A DNA stretch of 64,000 nt from Limnoperna fortunei (GCA_944474755.1 OX104113.1:51661644-51725643); one strand, 5' to 3'; positions 47,986-59,763 are shown, counted from the stretch's first letter. Numbers and translations are program-made. The notes: a model not told the origin generated them from the sequence alone.

Positions 47986-48720
47986 GTCTATACCTTGGCT
48001 TATATACGATGTATCATATCAACTTCTGATTCAGCCAAACAAAACCTTTAGATCTGGCGTTTAAAGTAGTTAATTCTTTGACTATAGCGTAAGCGTGCTG
48101 ACCAATTAAAAGTTTCATGCAAAATGACATCAAAACTAGATTTATCAGAAGGGATTTGGATAATTTGTCTGCCCAATCAAATAAATATACTGGTTATTGA
48201 TACAAAAACATCAGTATTGGAGATGATAGATAATATCAGAAAACGATTATAGAATACCCCGTATTAACACATAAATAATTTATTTGTTTTAGTAAAAGTA
48301 AGTAGTATCAACACACTGACATAGACAGAAGTTAATTATTTGTCTACTTTGGATATTGTTTTGATATTCTCATGGGAACTAATTTGAGGCCATACAAAGA
48401 TTATTTCTTAATCAATTATGAAATGTTCTTGCCCTGTTGACAAGTTCATGTTCAAGTTCGTTTGTTTCAAATGAAAATATTTAACATATGGAGTGGAAAT
48501 ACAAGTGCACATAGACCACAGTCTCAATGTAGATGTTGAATCATAGAACAGTTTGTACATGTCTATTATGTCAGTGTCTTAAATGTGACGTAAATACAAA
48601 ATCTTATATAATAAATAAAATACAGGTCTTCGTCGTTTGGTGTTGTAAGAGACTGATTGTATTGAAAAATAATGCTCTAGCGAAGAAAGAAATAAAACTA
48701 TCCCATCCGTAAAAAACCCA
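47986..48720. repeat. Upstream block of the LRR exon, unit 3 copy
   Basis: Non-coding. ATGACATCAAAACTAGATTT (48,124) and CATGGGAACTAATTTGAGGC match units 1 and 2. Confidence 0.78.
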
Positions 48721-49989
48721 AAATCTATATCGAAATAACAAACAATTTTAAACACAGGCGAACGGAAAAAGAAAACAAAACAAACCACACAAACATACAC
48801 ACACTTATTGGAAACAAACGCATGAAACTACAGATCTGCAACAAAAAACCCAAATAACTAACAAAATATCAAATTTTGTTAAACGGTCGGAACATTCGAG
48901 GGGGTGATTTATAACATGCAACGTCAGTAGATTGATTCTTGCTCACAATTGCGTGCAGTCCGGCATACATTGTACGTATTTGCAATTATTAAAATAACAT
49001 TCAACTTTAGGTAGAAGGGAAGTATAATGCAACATAAAAATATTATACAATCTCTTCTTGAGATTTCAAACAATTACATTTTAGAAAACTTTAGTACACT
49101 ATACTTACCATATTAGCATTTAATAAATATAGAATAATTACTAATTAACAAGAGTATTTCAGGTAGGCTTCAAACATCTCAAAATTTATTATTTCAAATC
49201 TCTGATAGAGTCCATAGTTTTAAGACATATGGTGTACATACAGATTAAGAATTACAGGACAACCCTACCATATAGTGTCCATAGTTTCTTTAAACATACA
49301 TAGTTTTAGAAATGACAAGACATAACTATATACAATTTAAAAATTCTTCCACCAAAAACAACAACATGCATTAACATCATTCATTTTGTAAAAGCTATAT
49401 AATAAACAATCATTTACTGTAAGAATTTATGAGAATCTCTCGAAAAGTTGATTTTGTTACCCAATCTGCAGCTTTAGTCGAAGATTCATTGTATAAAGCC
49501 AAATAACTTAGTTCTATTGTCTTATTTGAATGTGCATTAACTTTAAAATTCTATGAGAATTTGCATTTTAAACGGTTTTAACTATCCAGCTAGATATTGT
49601 TATAGCAGTGACTGGTTGTGTGATTTATTTAGGAATAAGAATAATTTGACTTTGTCTAGAGAGCTCAATTTTTTTCTTGAAAACAAGGAACAAATATTTT
49701 TGCCCCAAAATTATGTTGACAATTTTGTTTTAATAGCCTATGTCTGATAAAAGTTTTCTAGCTGATTCAGAAAATCCTCTTGTTGAGATTAACCATGCTG
49801 TATGATTTAATATTTGAGGATTTGGATGATATATCTTTTTTAAAATATTAATAAGTATTACTATAAATTACATAATTATTTATTACATAAAAGAATAATT
49901 ATAAAATTTTACTAGTACTTACTAGATATTTTTATAATAGTTATAAAAGATATCAGAAAAATTGTTATTGAAATTCTTCATTATTTTAG
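48721..49989. other. No gene recognised
   Basis: AT-rich. A 64-codon frame at 49,553-49,747 starts with ATG and is slightly less repetitive than its surroundings but shows no domain that I know. Confidence 0.45.
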
Positions 49990-50640
49990 CACGTCCATGA
50001 CCAAATTGGGAATAAGGCATAGGAAACATGTTCTACCATTGTATTGTCACTGCATCGAGCGCTATTGCACTTGGGTGTGGAATCCACAAGCAAAAAGATA
50101 TGTCTCATTGGATTTCCGTAATAAATAAAACCAGCTGACTGAAAACTGATGGGCTTAAAGACCATTCTGTTGTCACCGACTGGTCACCGAAATAAATTTT
50201 CCTTGTCTGTAATGTGGGTCGATTTCAAAATTATCCGATTCTAAATAGCCATCAGCCATATTGTCCAAGTCTAATACGACATGATGACTTTGTTCCCCTT
50301 GGCGATGGATACGGCACTTGTAGTGTCGCTCCTTATCAATTCACACTTGTCTTTCACTTGATTCCGAAAGTGTTTCAGTGTTCAAATACAGCCTTTAATC
50401 CCAATCAGTTGATATGTCATTTCGTCTTATTTGAATTCCACTTTCCTGGAAGTATTTAAGCCCAAATACAACTCCTAAAATCGCTTTTGGAAGCATCTGG
50501 TGTGATATTAACGGTGTTGTTTTGTGAATCGGCCTTTCTGTGTGTTGGCTGAGTTTTACCACCAAATCAAATGTGATTTCAGATGTTGAGTACATGTTGA
50601 TCCGAGTTCCGAGCAATTGGTTTTTAAAAACTCAAAGAAT
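49990..50640 (-). mobile_element. Decayed DIRS-like retrotransposon, RNase H region
   Basis: Read right to left in shifting frames. Near 50,600-50,520: HLIWW followed shortly by NTQKGR, as in the linker after the DIRS reverse transcriptase. Near 50,505: VNITPDASKS, the first RNase H aspartate motif. Near 50,410-50,290: HIN, then LKAVFE and CELIRSDTTSAVSIAKGNK, corresponding to the H-I-N-x-L-E-L-K-A-V and SDN motifs of the DIRS-type RNase H. Further on: TEWSLSPSVF (about 50,185) and IALDAVTIQW (about 50,060). Several stops and frameshifts make it inactive. The reverse transcriptase and tyrosine recombinase parts are not seen. The order of motifs favours DIRS-type over LTR elements; the assignment is from family memory. 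Confidence 0.65.
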
Positions 50641-51059
50641 GGGTCAGATGAAAAGAATATCTATTGCTTTGTTCTGACATGATATCGAATTCTGAATCCA
50701 AACCTCTAGGTTTAGAATTCTTTCTGCTGTATGAAGTACCAGACCTTTGTCCAGTCTGAATAGACTAAATAAATAAGTTAATGTTTGACTGGGAATTAGA
50801 TAAGATTTTTATATGTTTATGAAACCCATTGCAACTATCAGACCACGGTATTCTGTCGATTAGATGAGTTTCTGTATCATTTACAATCAGACATTTGACC
50901 AGATAAACTCTGAGTGTATATTTTGCTGTCTGCACAGCTACTAAGTTTTCTAAATTCTCCTAACAAACGTTACACGGAAACACGATTTTCTATTGATAAC
51001 ATTAATTATCCATACAGCTCATTTATTGTTGTTCGTGTTGAAACACGAATGAATATCAC
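50641..51059. other. No gene recognised
   Basis: Non-coding flank of the DIRS-like remnant, possibly containing further decayed parts of it. The 68-codon plus frame at 50,914-51,120 runs into a family A repeat and is not supported. Confidence 0.4.
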
Positions 51060-51300
51060 TTTAACCCCTGCTCCATGCGTGGCACCCGTCGTATCACTAA
51101 GGTTGAAGTCCTGTAATTAGTCATTTTCTGGGGGTAGTCATAGATCAGTAAGCACCTGGACTCAACCCCGATCTCAGTGATGTTATATAGAATAAAATAT
51201 TTTAAAGGACCGTCATAAATATATTTTGAGATTAAGTAAAAATTATTTTATTTATATTTGTTATTCCATGTTTGCGTGTGTAATCTATTAACTAAAAGTA
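51060..51300. repeat. Unit 3 copy of block d with family A fragment
   Basis: Non-coding. CGTGGCACCCGTCGTATCAC, AGTCCTGTAATTAGTCAT and AAGCACCTGGACTCAA are the right half of family A. The sequence then matches 9,810-9,900 (TATTTTGAGATTAAGTAAAA). Confidence 0.7.
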
Positions 51301-52639
51301 GCGGGTGAGTAAAATGTCAAAATATAAAAGTTTACTTCTGCGTTATAGTTTGATAAACTTTGCCTACTTTCGATATAAAGCTTGAAAGTTTACTCTTTTG
51401 GCTAAAAAGCTGTTATATTAAATTAAAAGTTAAAAATGTATGACTTTAGTTTAAAGTAAAAAGAGAACCTATAATTTTCATTTTCTGTTTGATGGTTTGT
51501 GTCTGCTGCCCTAAGAATCATGTTTCAAGGTTACATTGATTTGCACTTTATATAAAAGTAAAATATATATGCCTGTTTTCCGTACTACTGCCCTGTATAT
51601 ATATTTCTCAAATAAATTATTGTACCTGCAACATCCGTTAAAATCTCTGAATATAGCTCTATTGGCGTATCAGTCGTTTTATTGCAACATTATAGATAAA
51701 ATTGATGTGTTTTAAGCTTGACAGACAATTTCTGTTGAGAGAAATTACTATTCGTCTGTTCCATTTTTTAAAATATCTTCTCTCTGACACTTTATGCGTG
51801 TACTGAGATTGGTCTGGAACATATACCCTTAAAGTTTAATGAATTTATGTGGCTGATATGAGCTATACATGATAAAGATCTTAGCAGATCGTACATACGC
51901 TAACAGATGACAACAAATAATTATAATTATAGACAAACAAAAATCAAACAATAAAAATACATCATGATTGAAATAGCTTCATAGATGCTAATCATTAATT
52001 TACATTGTGTATAATTAATTTTATAGTCTTTGTCATTGATTTCGCGTCAGAATTATTCTGCACGCAGTATGGGAGAAATAGATCATTTGTTATAATATAC
52101 TTCAAAAGCAAAGTTCTATTTTCAATTTCAGGTTGGAATACAAAAACTTTGTAGAGGGCCAGAAAAACATTTTTTAAACTGGTATTTTTGACGAATACAG
52201 TTGTGCTGTGGCAGGCATCATGGATTTCAGATTGTACTTTTTAAAGGACATGACTATCCAATATACATTTACATAGTATATAGCAGTAATCAGCTTTGAA
52301 ATTTTAAAACGAAAATATATGAACTTTTTACAGAAAGGGTAATATGTACAGGTACGTCCAGCGTTGTTTGAATTACTGATTTCTAAATTACGTCTGAACA
52401 TTTTAAAACATTGATGAGCTTTGCATTTTAATTGTTGCCTTTGTCATATATTTAACAATAAATATACTTTAAATTAATTTTCACAGAGTTTAAATAAAAT
52501 ATATTATTAACAATAATAATGACATTTATTTATTGCATATTACCAAAGTCGGCATACAAAGTACCAGGATACAATTGATCTCTATTTTCTTATTCACTTC
52601 CGAAAATAGAACACCAAAATATGTATTATTACATAAACG
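51301..52639. other. No gene; weak unit homology
   Basis: AT-rich. 51,520-51,580 and 51,700-51,920 correspond to 34,675-34,725 and 35,120-35,340. The 75-codon minus frame at 52,174-52,401 is not conserved. Confidence 0.5.
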
Positions 52640-54920
52640 TTTACATCAAGTAAGCTTTTGTGTTTTGTACTGTCCAACTTCATAATTTATATATATCTTG
52701 ATTTTTCCCCCGATCTGATCGGATGACATTCTTTTCGCAAAATTATGTTCCTTCATTAGTTACGAAGTATAAACACCTATCCTTAGCAACGAAAGTGAAT
52801 ACATATAAAGCATGAACACACTACTACATGTATCTGAAATCTATAACAAAGAGTCAACCTTCGTTATTTTCGTCAGCTTCAGCAAGTGTATTTTCTATTT
52901 TGTGTGGAAGTGTATGCAACATATCTTACTTACTGCGTTTTTTATATCTTTCTTTCTTTATTGCAAAATTACACTCATTGGGTTCAAGCAATACAGTAAC
53001 TAAACAAACAAACAAAACAAGTTTAATAACACAATATCATCACATAAAAATAAATCAAATGAAATTAAGCATTAGCTGACATGGACCTGTTTCTCAATTC
53101 TAATGACTGTTGCAAAAAATCACACAGTTCAGCCAATGACTCATTTTTAAGGGACTTATAGAAATTTAATTTTATCAATAAGACTTAAGTTGGGGAATTG
53201 GTTATTATGGTTATTTCTTATGTTTTAAAAAAACAGATTTATCATTATATGTAAAATTAAGGAAAAAGAGAAATTCATCTTCAAGAATCTTGCAACATTT
53301 ACAAAGTCTTTCTGGTCTAGGAATTTTCATGTATCGCCCGGTTTCGATAAATAGACAGTGATTGCTAGTTCTTAATTGCGTTATAAGTTTTCGTTTAAAA
53401 AAAAATTGTTTCTTCCAAATATTTTTTTATTTTTAAATCTGTCTTAAGTTGACTATATAGATAGAGTTTGGAGTCTTCTGTTAAATTATTTAGTTTATCA
53501 AGATAACGCTGAACATACATTTCTTGGATAATTTTATTTAGTTCTTTTTTATTTTGGTATTTAATGTTTGAGTAGTCTCTATCCTTAAGCTAAAAGGTTA
53601 AAATTGTTGGTTATGTAATATGTAAATACAACGTTGAATGTTATAAGGTATTATGCGGATAACAGTAATTTATTTTATATTAAAGTCTTTTGAATGTCTT
53701 TATGGACCTTGTACGAACCTATCATGTGCGTAGATCTTTATCGTGTTGTTCATAATGGCAACGATTGCGAAATTTTAATAAAAATTCTATAATCATGTAG
53801 TAACCTTTCAAAATGAGATCCAATAACTTTGTCTACCGCTTCTCTATTTTTTGCATATTTCAATATTTTGTTAATTAGAAATACTGTGGATCTCCGTTAT
53901 AAACGTGACAAATGAATGAATGGTATTGCTTGTTATTTTTTGGCGTTTATGACTTTGTAATCACTTGCAGATATTAAAAGTGTCGTACTGAAATATACCC
54001 AACAATAAAAAGGGAAATAATTCTAAACATGCTTTAATGTATATATTTAACGAAACTATAGATTGATATTCCACGGAATTCAAACTGTTTGTGCATAATT
54101 GATTACTACTTTAAATATCTTATTTATTGTTTTCGTATCTTTGATGTGTCTCCTATAGAACAAAGGCACATATAGATATAAGACCGGAATGCTGAGAGGT
54201 ACAACTTTTACAATGTAAGATAAGCGGTGTGAGGATGCATTAACAAATAGACATGTCTATACAATAATCTCTTTTATTATTAACGTTGACCCAACACGTT
54301 GTAAATAAAAATGCAAATTAGTATTAAGTACATTGTAAATAAAAATGCAAATTAGTATTAAGTACTTGATAGGGTTTCCATGTTAGACATACAGAGCTGT
54401 TCAACGCGTCTCCAGATGAATGTTAATGTGGTGGCGTTAGTGGCTTGGGTTATAATGCGGACAATAGTGAGTATTTTTCCAATACTACATACTTTTCAAA
54501 GGTAAATCGAAATTATGGACGTTAAAATATACTATAACATAGCTGTGTCTGAAGCGAATAAATAAATTCGATAATTAGAGTTTTTAGTTTGCCTTTAGCT
54601 TTTCTATCCTTTCATTTTCATGCAAATATTTTTTAGTTTACAACTGATGTCGAATAAAAATCTCGCTACAACCTTCTCGTCAGAAGGAATCATGCAAAAT
54701 CTATAGAGTGGAAATCATACAAATTCGATCTAAATTGTATGGTTGAATAATAGTTTAGTTTTGCTGACATTTCCAAATTTAGTTACTGTTATTAGTTTAC
54801 ATTATCTAATAAACGATGGCAATAGAAGTTCATTTTTCTTAGACGTTTTAATTATTTTATGTTTGACATTTCCGAAAATCATACTTGAAAGAGTTCAGCT
54901 ACAGAATCGACTTCCCTTGT
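52640..54920. repeat. Unit 3 copy of blocks e and f
   Basis: Non-coding. 53,690-53,880 matches 36,530-36,720; 54,520-54,610 matches 11,070-11,165; 54,855-54,925 matches 11,390-11,460. At 54,299-54,365 a 34-bp unit (AATAAAAATGCAAATTAGTA inside) is present twice without difference. Confidence 0.75.
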
Positions 54921-55142
54921 CGCACGTTAAAGACGGCAATGACCTCACGGCTTTTTGGCTCAAACTACTCAATTATAAATAACATTATGATTTCGCACGG
55001 TTTGGTGAGTAAGGGTGGTTCGGAACTACCCCCTATCTATATTTTGGTATCTATTCTTGTTGTGGAATTCGGTTTGTCAGAATCCAGATTTGTAAGCGTC
55101 TCTATAGACTTGAGGCTCTTGTTTGTGGTTGGTTGAACTGCT

Positions 55143-55286
55143 AGCACATCAATAAACGACTTAATGTAAATTCCCAAGTCATAAGTATTCGCTAAAGAAA
55201 TGTCGATTGTTGTAAGCACATCAATAAACGACTCAATGTAAATTCCTTAGTCATAAGTATTCGCTAAAGAAATGCCTATTGTTGTA
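55143..55286. repeat. Two tandem copies of a 72-bp unit
   Basis: AGCACATCAATAAACGACT begins each copy at 55,143 and 55,215, and TCATAAGTATTCGCTAAAGA follows in both, with about six differences. Its opposite strand gives a 60-codon frame that is only a consequence of the repeat. Confidence 0.92.
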
Positions 55287-55747
55287 ATATTAACTTCCAT
55301 TGATGGTGAGTTGTACTATTAATGTACATTGTTCCATTCACTGCTAAAACATAACTGTGTCGAGGCTTATTTGTCCGAACAGTTTTGTTACAGCCCATAA
55401 ACCAAAATGTTGGCGTTTTCGCATGAGCTTTCACAAGTCAGATTTAACGTTTCGTTTCAACAAGCCTTCCTGTCATTAAAAAAAACTACTAGTGCCTTAT
55501 AAAAATGAAATAATTCTCGTAGATTTGCACGGAATATTTTCCTAATGTTATTACTTGACCTGGTAGAACTACTTTCATTTATAGATAGGAATAATTGTTA
55601 AGGTATATGTTCATGTATATTTTTCATTTATTTACATATAGTCCTATATTTATACCGGATAGTCTTAAAAAATAAAATCAAAGTTTTTTTCCATCAGATT
55701 ACTGAATCTATATATGGAAAAATTGTATACTCTTTTTCGTTTTAATA
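55287..55747. other. No gene recognised
   Basis: AT-rich spacer. Nothing supported. Confidence 0.5.
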
Positions 55748-55845
55748 AGGGTTAACTTTCAGCAATTTATCATTGCGTTCAGTTTTTATTGTGGAGGATG
55801 CAGGAGTATTCGGAAAAAAACCACCCGTCAGTGTTGACAGGCCCG
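55748..55845 (-). mobile_element. SINE fragment interrupted by a foldback element
   Basis: AACTTTCAGCAATTTATCAT, CAGTTTTTATTGTGGAGGAT and GTCAGTGTTGACAGGCCCG are SINE landmarks with an internal deletion. The tRNA-like head is not present beyond 55,845, where the palindrome begins. Confidence 0.65.
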
Positions 55846-56005
55846 TTACAGATATAATGACTAATATGGCATAGTCCTATTACAGCAAAATACCCGATAG
55901 GAGTGGTTAAAGTTGTTAGTAATCTACAACTCTAATCACTCGGACCGGGTATTGTGCTGGAATAGGACTATGTCATATTAGTCAAGACTGTCATTATATC
56001 TGTAA
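55846..56005. mobile_element. Foldback element with 51/60-base arms and a tRNA-like loop
   Basis: Left arm 55,846-55,896 and right arm 55,946-56,005 are complementary (TTACAGATATAATGACTAAT, then ATAGTCCTATTRCAGC, then AATACCCG) except for a 9-base insertion in the right arm and a few mismatches. The 49-base loop is itself partly palindromic and contains GGAGTGGTTAAAGTTGTTAG, which resembles the A-box side of a tRNA-Leu/Ser-type head such as that of the local SINE. It could be an inverted pair of SINE heads or a MITE; see the findings. Confidence 0.75.
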
Positions 56006-56043
56006 TTACACACTAGTAAGAAGCGGAAGATAGTAAAAAGATA

Positions 56044-56201
56044 TTGTTTTTGTTTGTTTAAATGGTGTTTTAACGCCACTTTCAGCAATTTTTCAGCTAT
56101 ATCATGGCGTCCAGTTTTTATTGGGAGAGGAAGCCGGAGTACACGGAGAGAACCTCCCACTTGCGGTAGGAAAACTGGCAATACTTGTCAATTAAGATTG
56201 G
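56044..56201 (-). mobile_element. 5'-truncated SINE with 13-bp target-site duplication
   Basis: Body and 3' end of the SINE family (TTTTAACGCCACTTTCAGCA, GGAAGCCGGAGTACACGGAG, GTCAATTAAGATTG) without the tRNA-like head. It is flanked by perfect TAGTAAAAAGATA duplications at 56,031-56,043 and 56,202-56,214. The truncation with an intact duplication shows that it arrived in this form by target-primed reverse transcription. Confidence 0.88.
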
Positions 56202-56214
56202 TAGTAAAAAGATA

Positions 56215-56979
56215 AACAAATGGTAAATCATTATGGCCAAAGAACTAAAACAACAAGTGCTTGAAGCAAACTGAAGCAACTCAAATCCAACGTAAATTTA
56301 GTAAATAAATTATTTACGTTTTGTCATAACAGTGGCGTTAAATTAAATCATGTCATTTCGTACTATAAATTGTCATGTGCCCAAGTCAATTCATGCAATG
56401 TAATATTTACATTAAGAACTTTCCATTTTAATTATTATTCTTTTTTGCATTTAACTGTTTTATAAGGTTTGCTTTGAAGATATAATATAAAGTATATTTA
56501 TTAGTTTTGATTGACCAAACTAACATGTAACAAATACATTAGTGCACTGTCAAAGCCATACTTTCTCAAAACATTGACATTGTCTTTGCTTATAATAAGA
56601 GTATTGATAGCGAAGTCAATCAGATAATATCGAGACCTAATAAAATCCTACTACGAAATAACATTTCAATGGGTAACAAAAAAAAACAGAACAAACAAGC
56701 AACACTCGCACTAAAACCACAACAGACAAGAAGCAACACGATCCTATCAGAACAAATGATATTAGTTTTCTCGAAGGGTGAACACATTCTACTCCTTCAG
56801 TGACAACCGTCGTGTTACTTTACTCAAAATTGGCGTGAGATCACGCAAAGGAAGATCAGTATGGCACCTAAGAAGATTGGTCACCGTCTGTGAGATATAT
56901 ATGATATTTCATTGGTATACAAAACAAGATTCGTGAATATGAACAACCGGCTTGTAAATTAAAATGATTCCAGATTATT
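56215..56979. other. No gene; partial unit homology
   Basis: Non-coding. 56,700-56,860 resembles 16,455-16,600 of unit 1. An 84-codon minus frame at 56,868-57,122 enters the foldback array and is an artefact. Confidence 0.45.
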
Positions 56980-57785
56980 AGGTTCTTCCATACGTTTTGG
57001 GAAAAGACCGGTTGATCTTTCACGAGTGATAGAAATTTTATGTCTTTTCGCGAGTCTAGCGCAGAAAGAGCCAAAAGACATAACAATTCTATCACGAGTG
57101 AAAGATGACACGGCTTTCTCAAAAGCGCATGAAAGTACCTATATCTTCCTATTGACGCTGGATTGTTTAAGACTCAATTGTCTCTGACATCCAATCAGAA
57201 CGCCGGAAACAAAAACGTCAAACAAGAACGTTGTTATGCTTCCATAACAACGTTCTTGTTTCTATCGTTTTGATTGGGTGACGCAGCAAGTACAGATGTG
57301 TGCGCGTGAGCTCATCCGTACTGGGTCATCTGTATCAGAATTCGGCCATTTATGGAAGAATAATAGGTTCTTTCATACGTGTTTGAGAAAGACCGGTTGA
57401 TCTTTCACGAGTGATAGAAATTTTATGTCTTTTCGCGAGTTGAGCGCAGCGCAAAGCCAAAAGACATAAAAATTTCTATCACGAGTGAAAGATAACACGG
57501 ACTTTACCAAAAAACGTATGAAAGTACCTATTTCTTCTGTAAACCAACAACTTTCACATCGCTTTAACATATAGACTCTCCATTGTTTTAGACCCCTTTG
57601 TCTCTGACGTCCAATCGGAACGCCGGACACAAGACCGTCAAACAAGAACGTTATTATGCTTCCATAACAACGTTCTTGTTTCTGGCGTTTTGACTGGATG
57701 ACGCAGCAAGTACAGATGTGTGCGCGTGAGCTCATCTGTACTGGTTCATCTGTATCAGAAATCGGCCATTTACAGAAGAAGATAA
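56980..57785. mobile_element. Tandem pair of composite foldback elements
   Basis: Two copies (from 56,980 and from 57,365), each with two kinds of hairpin. Hairpin A: arms of about 34 bases (57,015-57,049 with 57,073-57,106; 57,400-57,433 with 57,459-57,493), core TCTTTCACGAGTGATAGAA, inside outer ends AGGTTCTTYCATACG and their complement. Hairpin B: perfect 19-base arms AAACAAGAACGTTGTTATG at 57,220-57,238 and 57,243-57,261 around the loop CTTC; in the second copy (57,640-57,658, 57,663-57,681) there is one mismatch. CCAATCRGAACGCCGG and its partner extend the stem of B. Long minus-strand frames here (57,373-57,735) result from the palindromes. Confidence 0.8.
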
Positions 57786-58019
57786 CTTTTTAAAGTATTA
57801 TTTTACAAACACGAAATGTGTAAACATCATTTTTTACCATGAAATTTAAGGATTATGAATCGTTAAAACATAAAGCAAATATGCACTGTGTTAGTTTCTG
57901 TTTTTTCTGTTAATAGTTGTTAAATAGCGACAGAAGCCATAAAAGTATCATTATACATGTAAGGAGATTTATGCAAATGGAAGCCGTGCAGTAATAAAAG
58001 ACTTTAAGAACTTTGAATG
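57786..58019. other. Spacer, no gene
   Basis: AT-rich, no feature seen. Confidence 0.5.
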
Positions 58020-58249
58020 TACAAGTTTATATTTTTATCATCATTATTTCTGATTACTTCGTGTTTAAATCGATTTTTTCAACAAGGGATAAAACAAAAA
58101 GCATACACCTGATGCCTACATAAAACCTAAACACGTGAGATGTGTACATTGAAAAATGAAATAAGAATAGGTAATAAACAATATTTTAAAAAGGCCACAA
58201 TAGGTGCGGCTTTTCCAGATAAGAGATGTATATTACAATCTAAGAGGCA

Positions 58250-58497
58250 TTGATTGCCGGTTGGTTCAGGTAGTCTACTATTGATCACGTGGTCTGTCAA
58301 CACTGAGCTGTGGGATCGAGTCTAATTGCGAAGAGGGTGCGCTCGACTCTAATTTTATTTGACAAGGTTTGCCAGTTTTCCAACCGAAGGTCGGGGGTTT
58401 TCTCCAAGTACTCCGGCTTCCTCACCAATAAAAACTGGACGCCATGATGTAGCTAACAAATTACTGAAAGTGTCGTTCAACACCATTTAAACAAAAA
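58250..58497 (+). mobile_element. tRNA-derived SINE, plus strand
   Basis: From a degraded head (TAGTCTACTATTGATCACGT, GTCTGTCAACACTGAG) with a weakened B box (GGGATCGAGTC) through AATAAAAACTGGACGCC to CACCATTTAAACAAAAAA. Nearly full length. It lies within block g of unit 3 only. Confidence 0.85.
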
Positions 58498-59225
58498 ATA
58501 TTTCAATCTAGAAATTTAGAAAACAGCGCACTTATATGAATATTAATTTTAATGTTGTTTAGTGTCATTGTTGAGTTTTAATCGTTTATAAATTGATTAA
58601 GTGTAAGATATTTTGATAACATTCTAGTTTAACACAGAAATGTTACGTGCACACAATTTTTTTTTCTCATTTTAATCATATTTGATCCGTTTTTTAAATG
58701 TTATTTATAATTAAGAGTAGGTTTGATGACTTCATTTATACTTGACTTATTTTTAATTATAATATTCTTGAAAGATTTTACTAGTCGTATTTATATCTCG
58801 TAATCGCACATAAGACACAAAGGAATTCGTTGCAAACACAGGCTCACTAATTGAAACCCCACTTCCTTCCCTATGTCAAAGAATGGTTAAGTCCATGTTT
58901 TGTTAAGGGAAACACCAAATATCATTATAGACAATGAAACATATCAGGTGCACAATGGCAGAATGTGAGAAAGATTCTGTGAAAGTTTAATTCAATTCGT
59001 TGGTTAGTAGGGGACACGTAGTTAATTAGATTCCATGTGTTTCGGAAGCCTTATTTCAAAGAAAGTCAAGTTTTGCTATAGGAAACCCCCAAAATCCTTC
59101 TAAACAGATATATAAAATATCCGGTGAACAATGGCACTAATTGACAAATATTCTGTAAAATGTTCATTAAATCACAGGAGATGCGCTTAAAGATGGTTAC
59201 TCCTGAATATAATGTGTGGACGGAT

Positions 59226-59456
59226 TTTTGTTTGATTGTTTGTTTTCATGGTATTTCACGCCACTTTCAGCAATTTTAGCTATATCATTTTGTCCAGTTT
59301 TTATTGGTGGAGGTAGCCGAAGTACCCGGAGAAACCAGCCAGGAAAACTGGCAATCCTTATCAGTTAAGACTGGAGTCGACCGTACAATGCCCGCAATGA
59401 GACTCGACTCGCGATCAATAGTGGACGAACTACCTTAACCACTCTGCCACCAGGAT
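59226..59456 (-). mobile_element. tRNA-derived SINE, minus strand
   Basis: CACGCCACTTTCAGCAATTT, CCAGTTTTTATTGGTGGAGG, AGTACCCGGAGAAACC, then the head side TAGTGGACGAACTACCTTAA and CCACTCTGCCACC. The region between the B box and the head is shortened. Specific to unit 3. Confidence 0.82.
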
Positions 59457-59763
59457 GGATGGACACAGCCCCATCACTATTTTACCACTTTTGTCCAAGT
59501 GTGGGGTAAAAAGAATAATAATATTATTATAAAGTAGTTAAAAATAAAAATGCTCATTTCACGTTACGTATAGATGAAACATTGTACCCTTATGCTGGTT
59601 CTTTGCCATTAAAATAAACGCCAATATTTCTTACTGTTGTTAGATTATTTTTGCAGGCCGATCAGCGAAAAAGTCATTGTTGCGTCAAATGATATCGTAT
59701 TCATTATAAACATCTTCACATTTTCCGTCTGTGGTATATTTAGGAACTGTAAGTCAATCTCCA

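Noticed and set aside
49553..49747. 64-codon plus frame
   Set aside because: Protein-like in places, but no recognisable domain, no flanking splice signals that stand out, and very AT-rich surroundings.
56322..56350. SINE 3' end (AGTGGCGTTAAATT)
   Set aside because: Only about 14 matching bases; too short to call an element.
57373..57735. 120-codon minus-strand frame, and the related 56,868-57,122 frame
   Set aside because: Both lie in the foldback array; shared peptide segments (SRKDIKFLSLVKDQPVF) reflect the duplicated hairpins, not a gene family.
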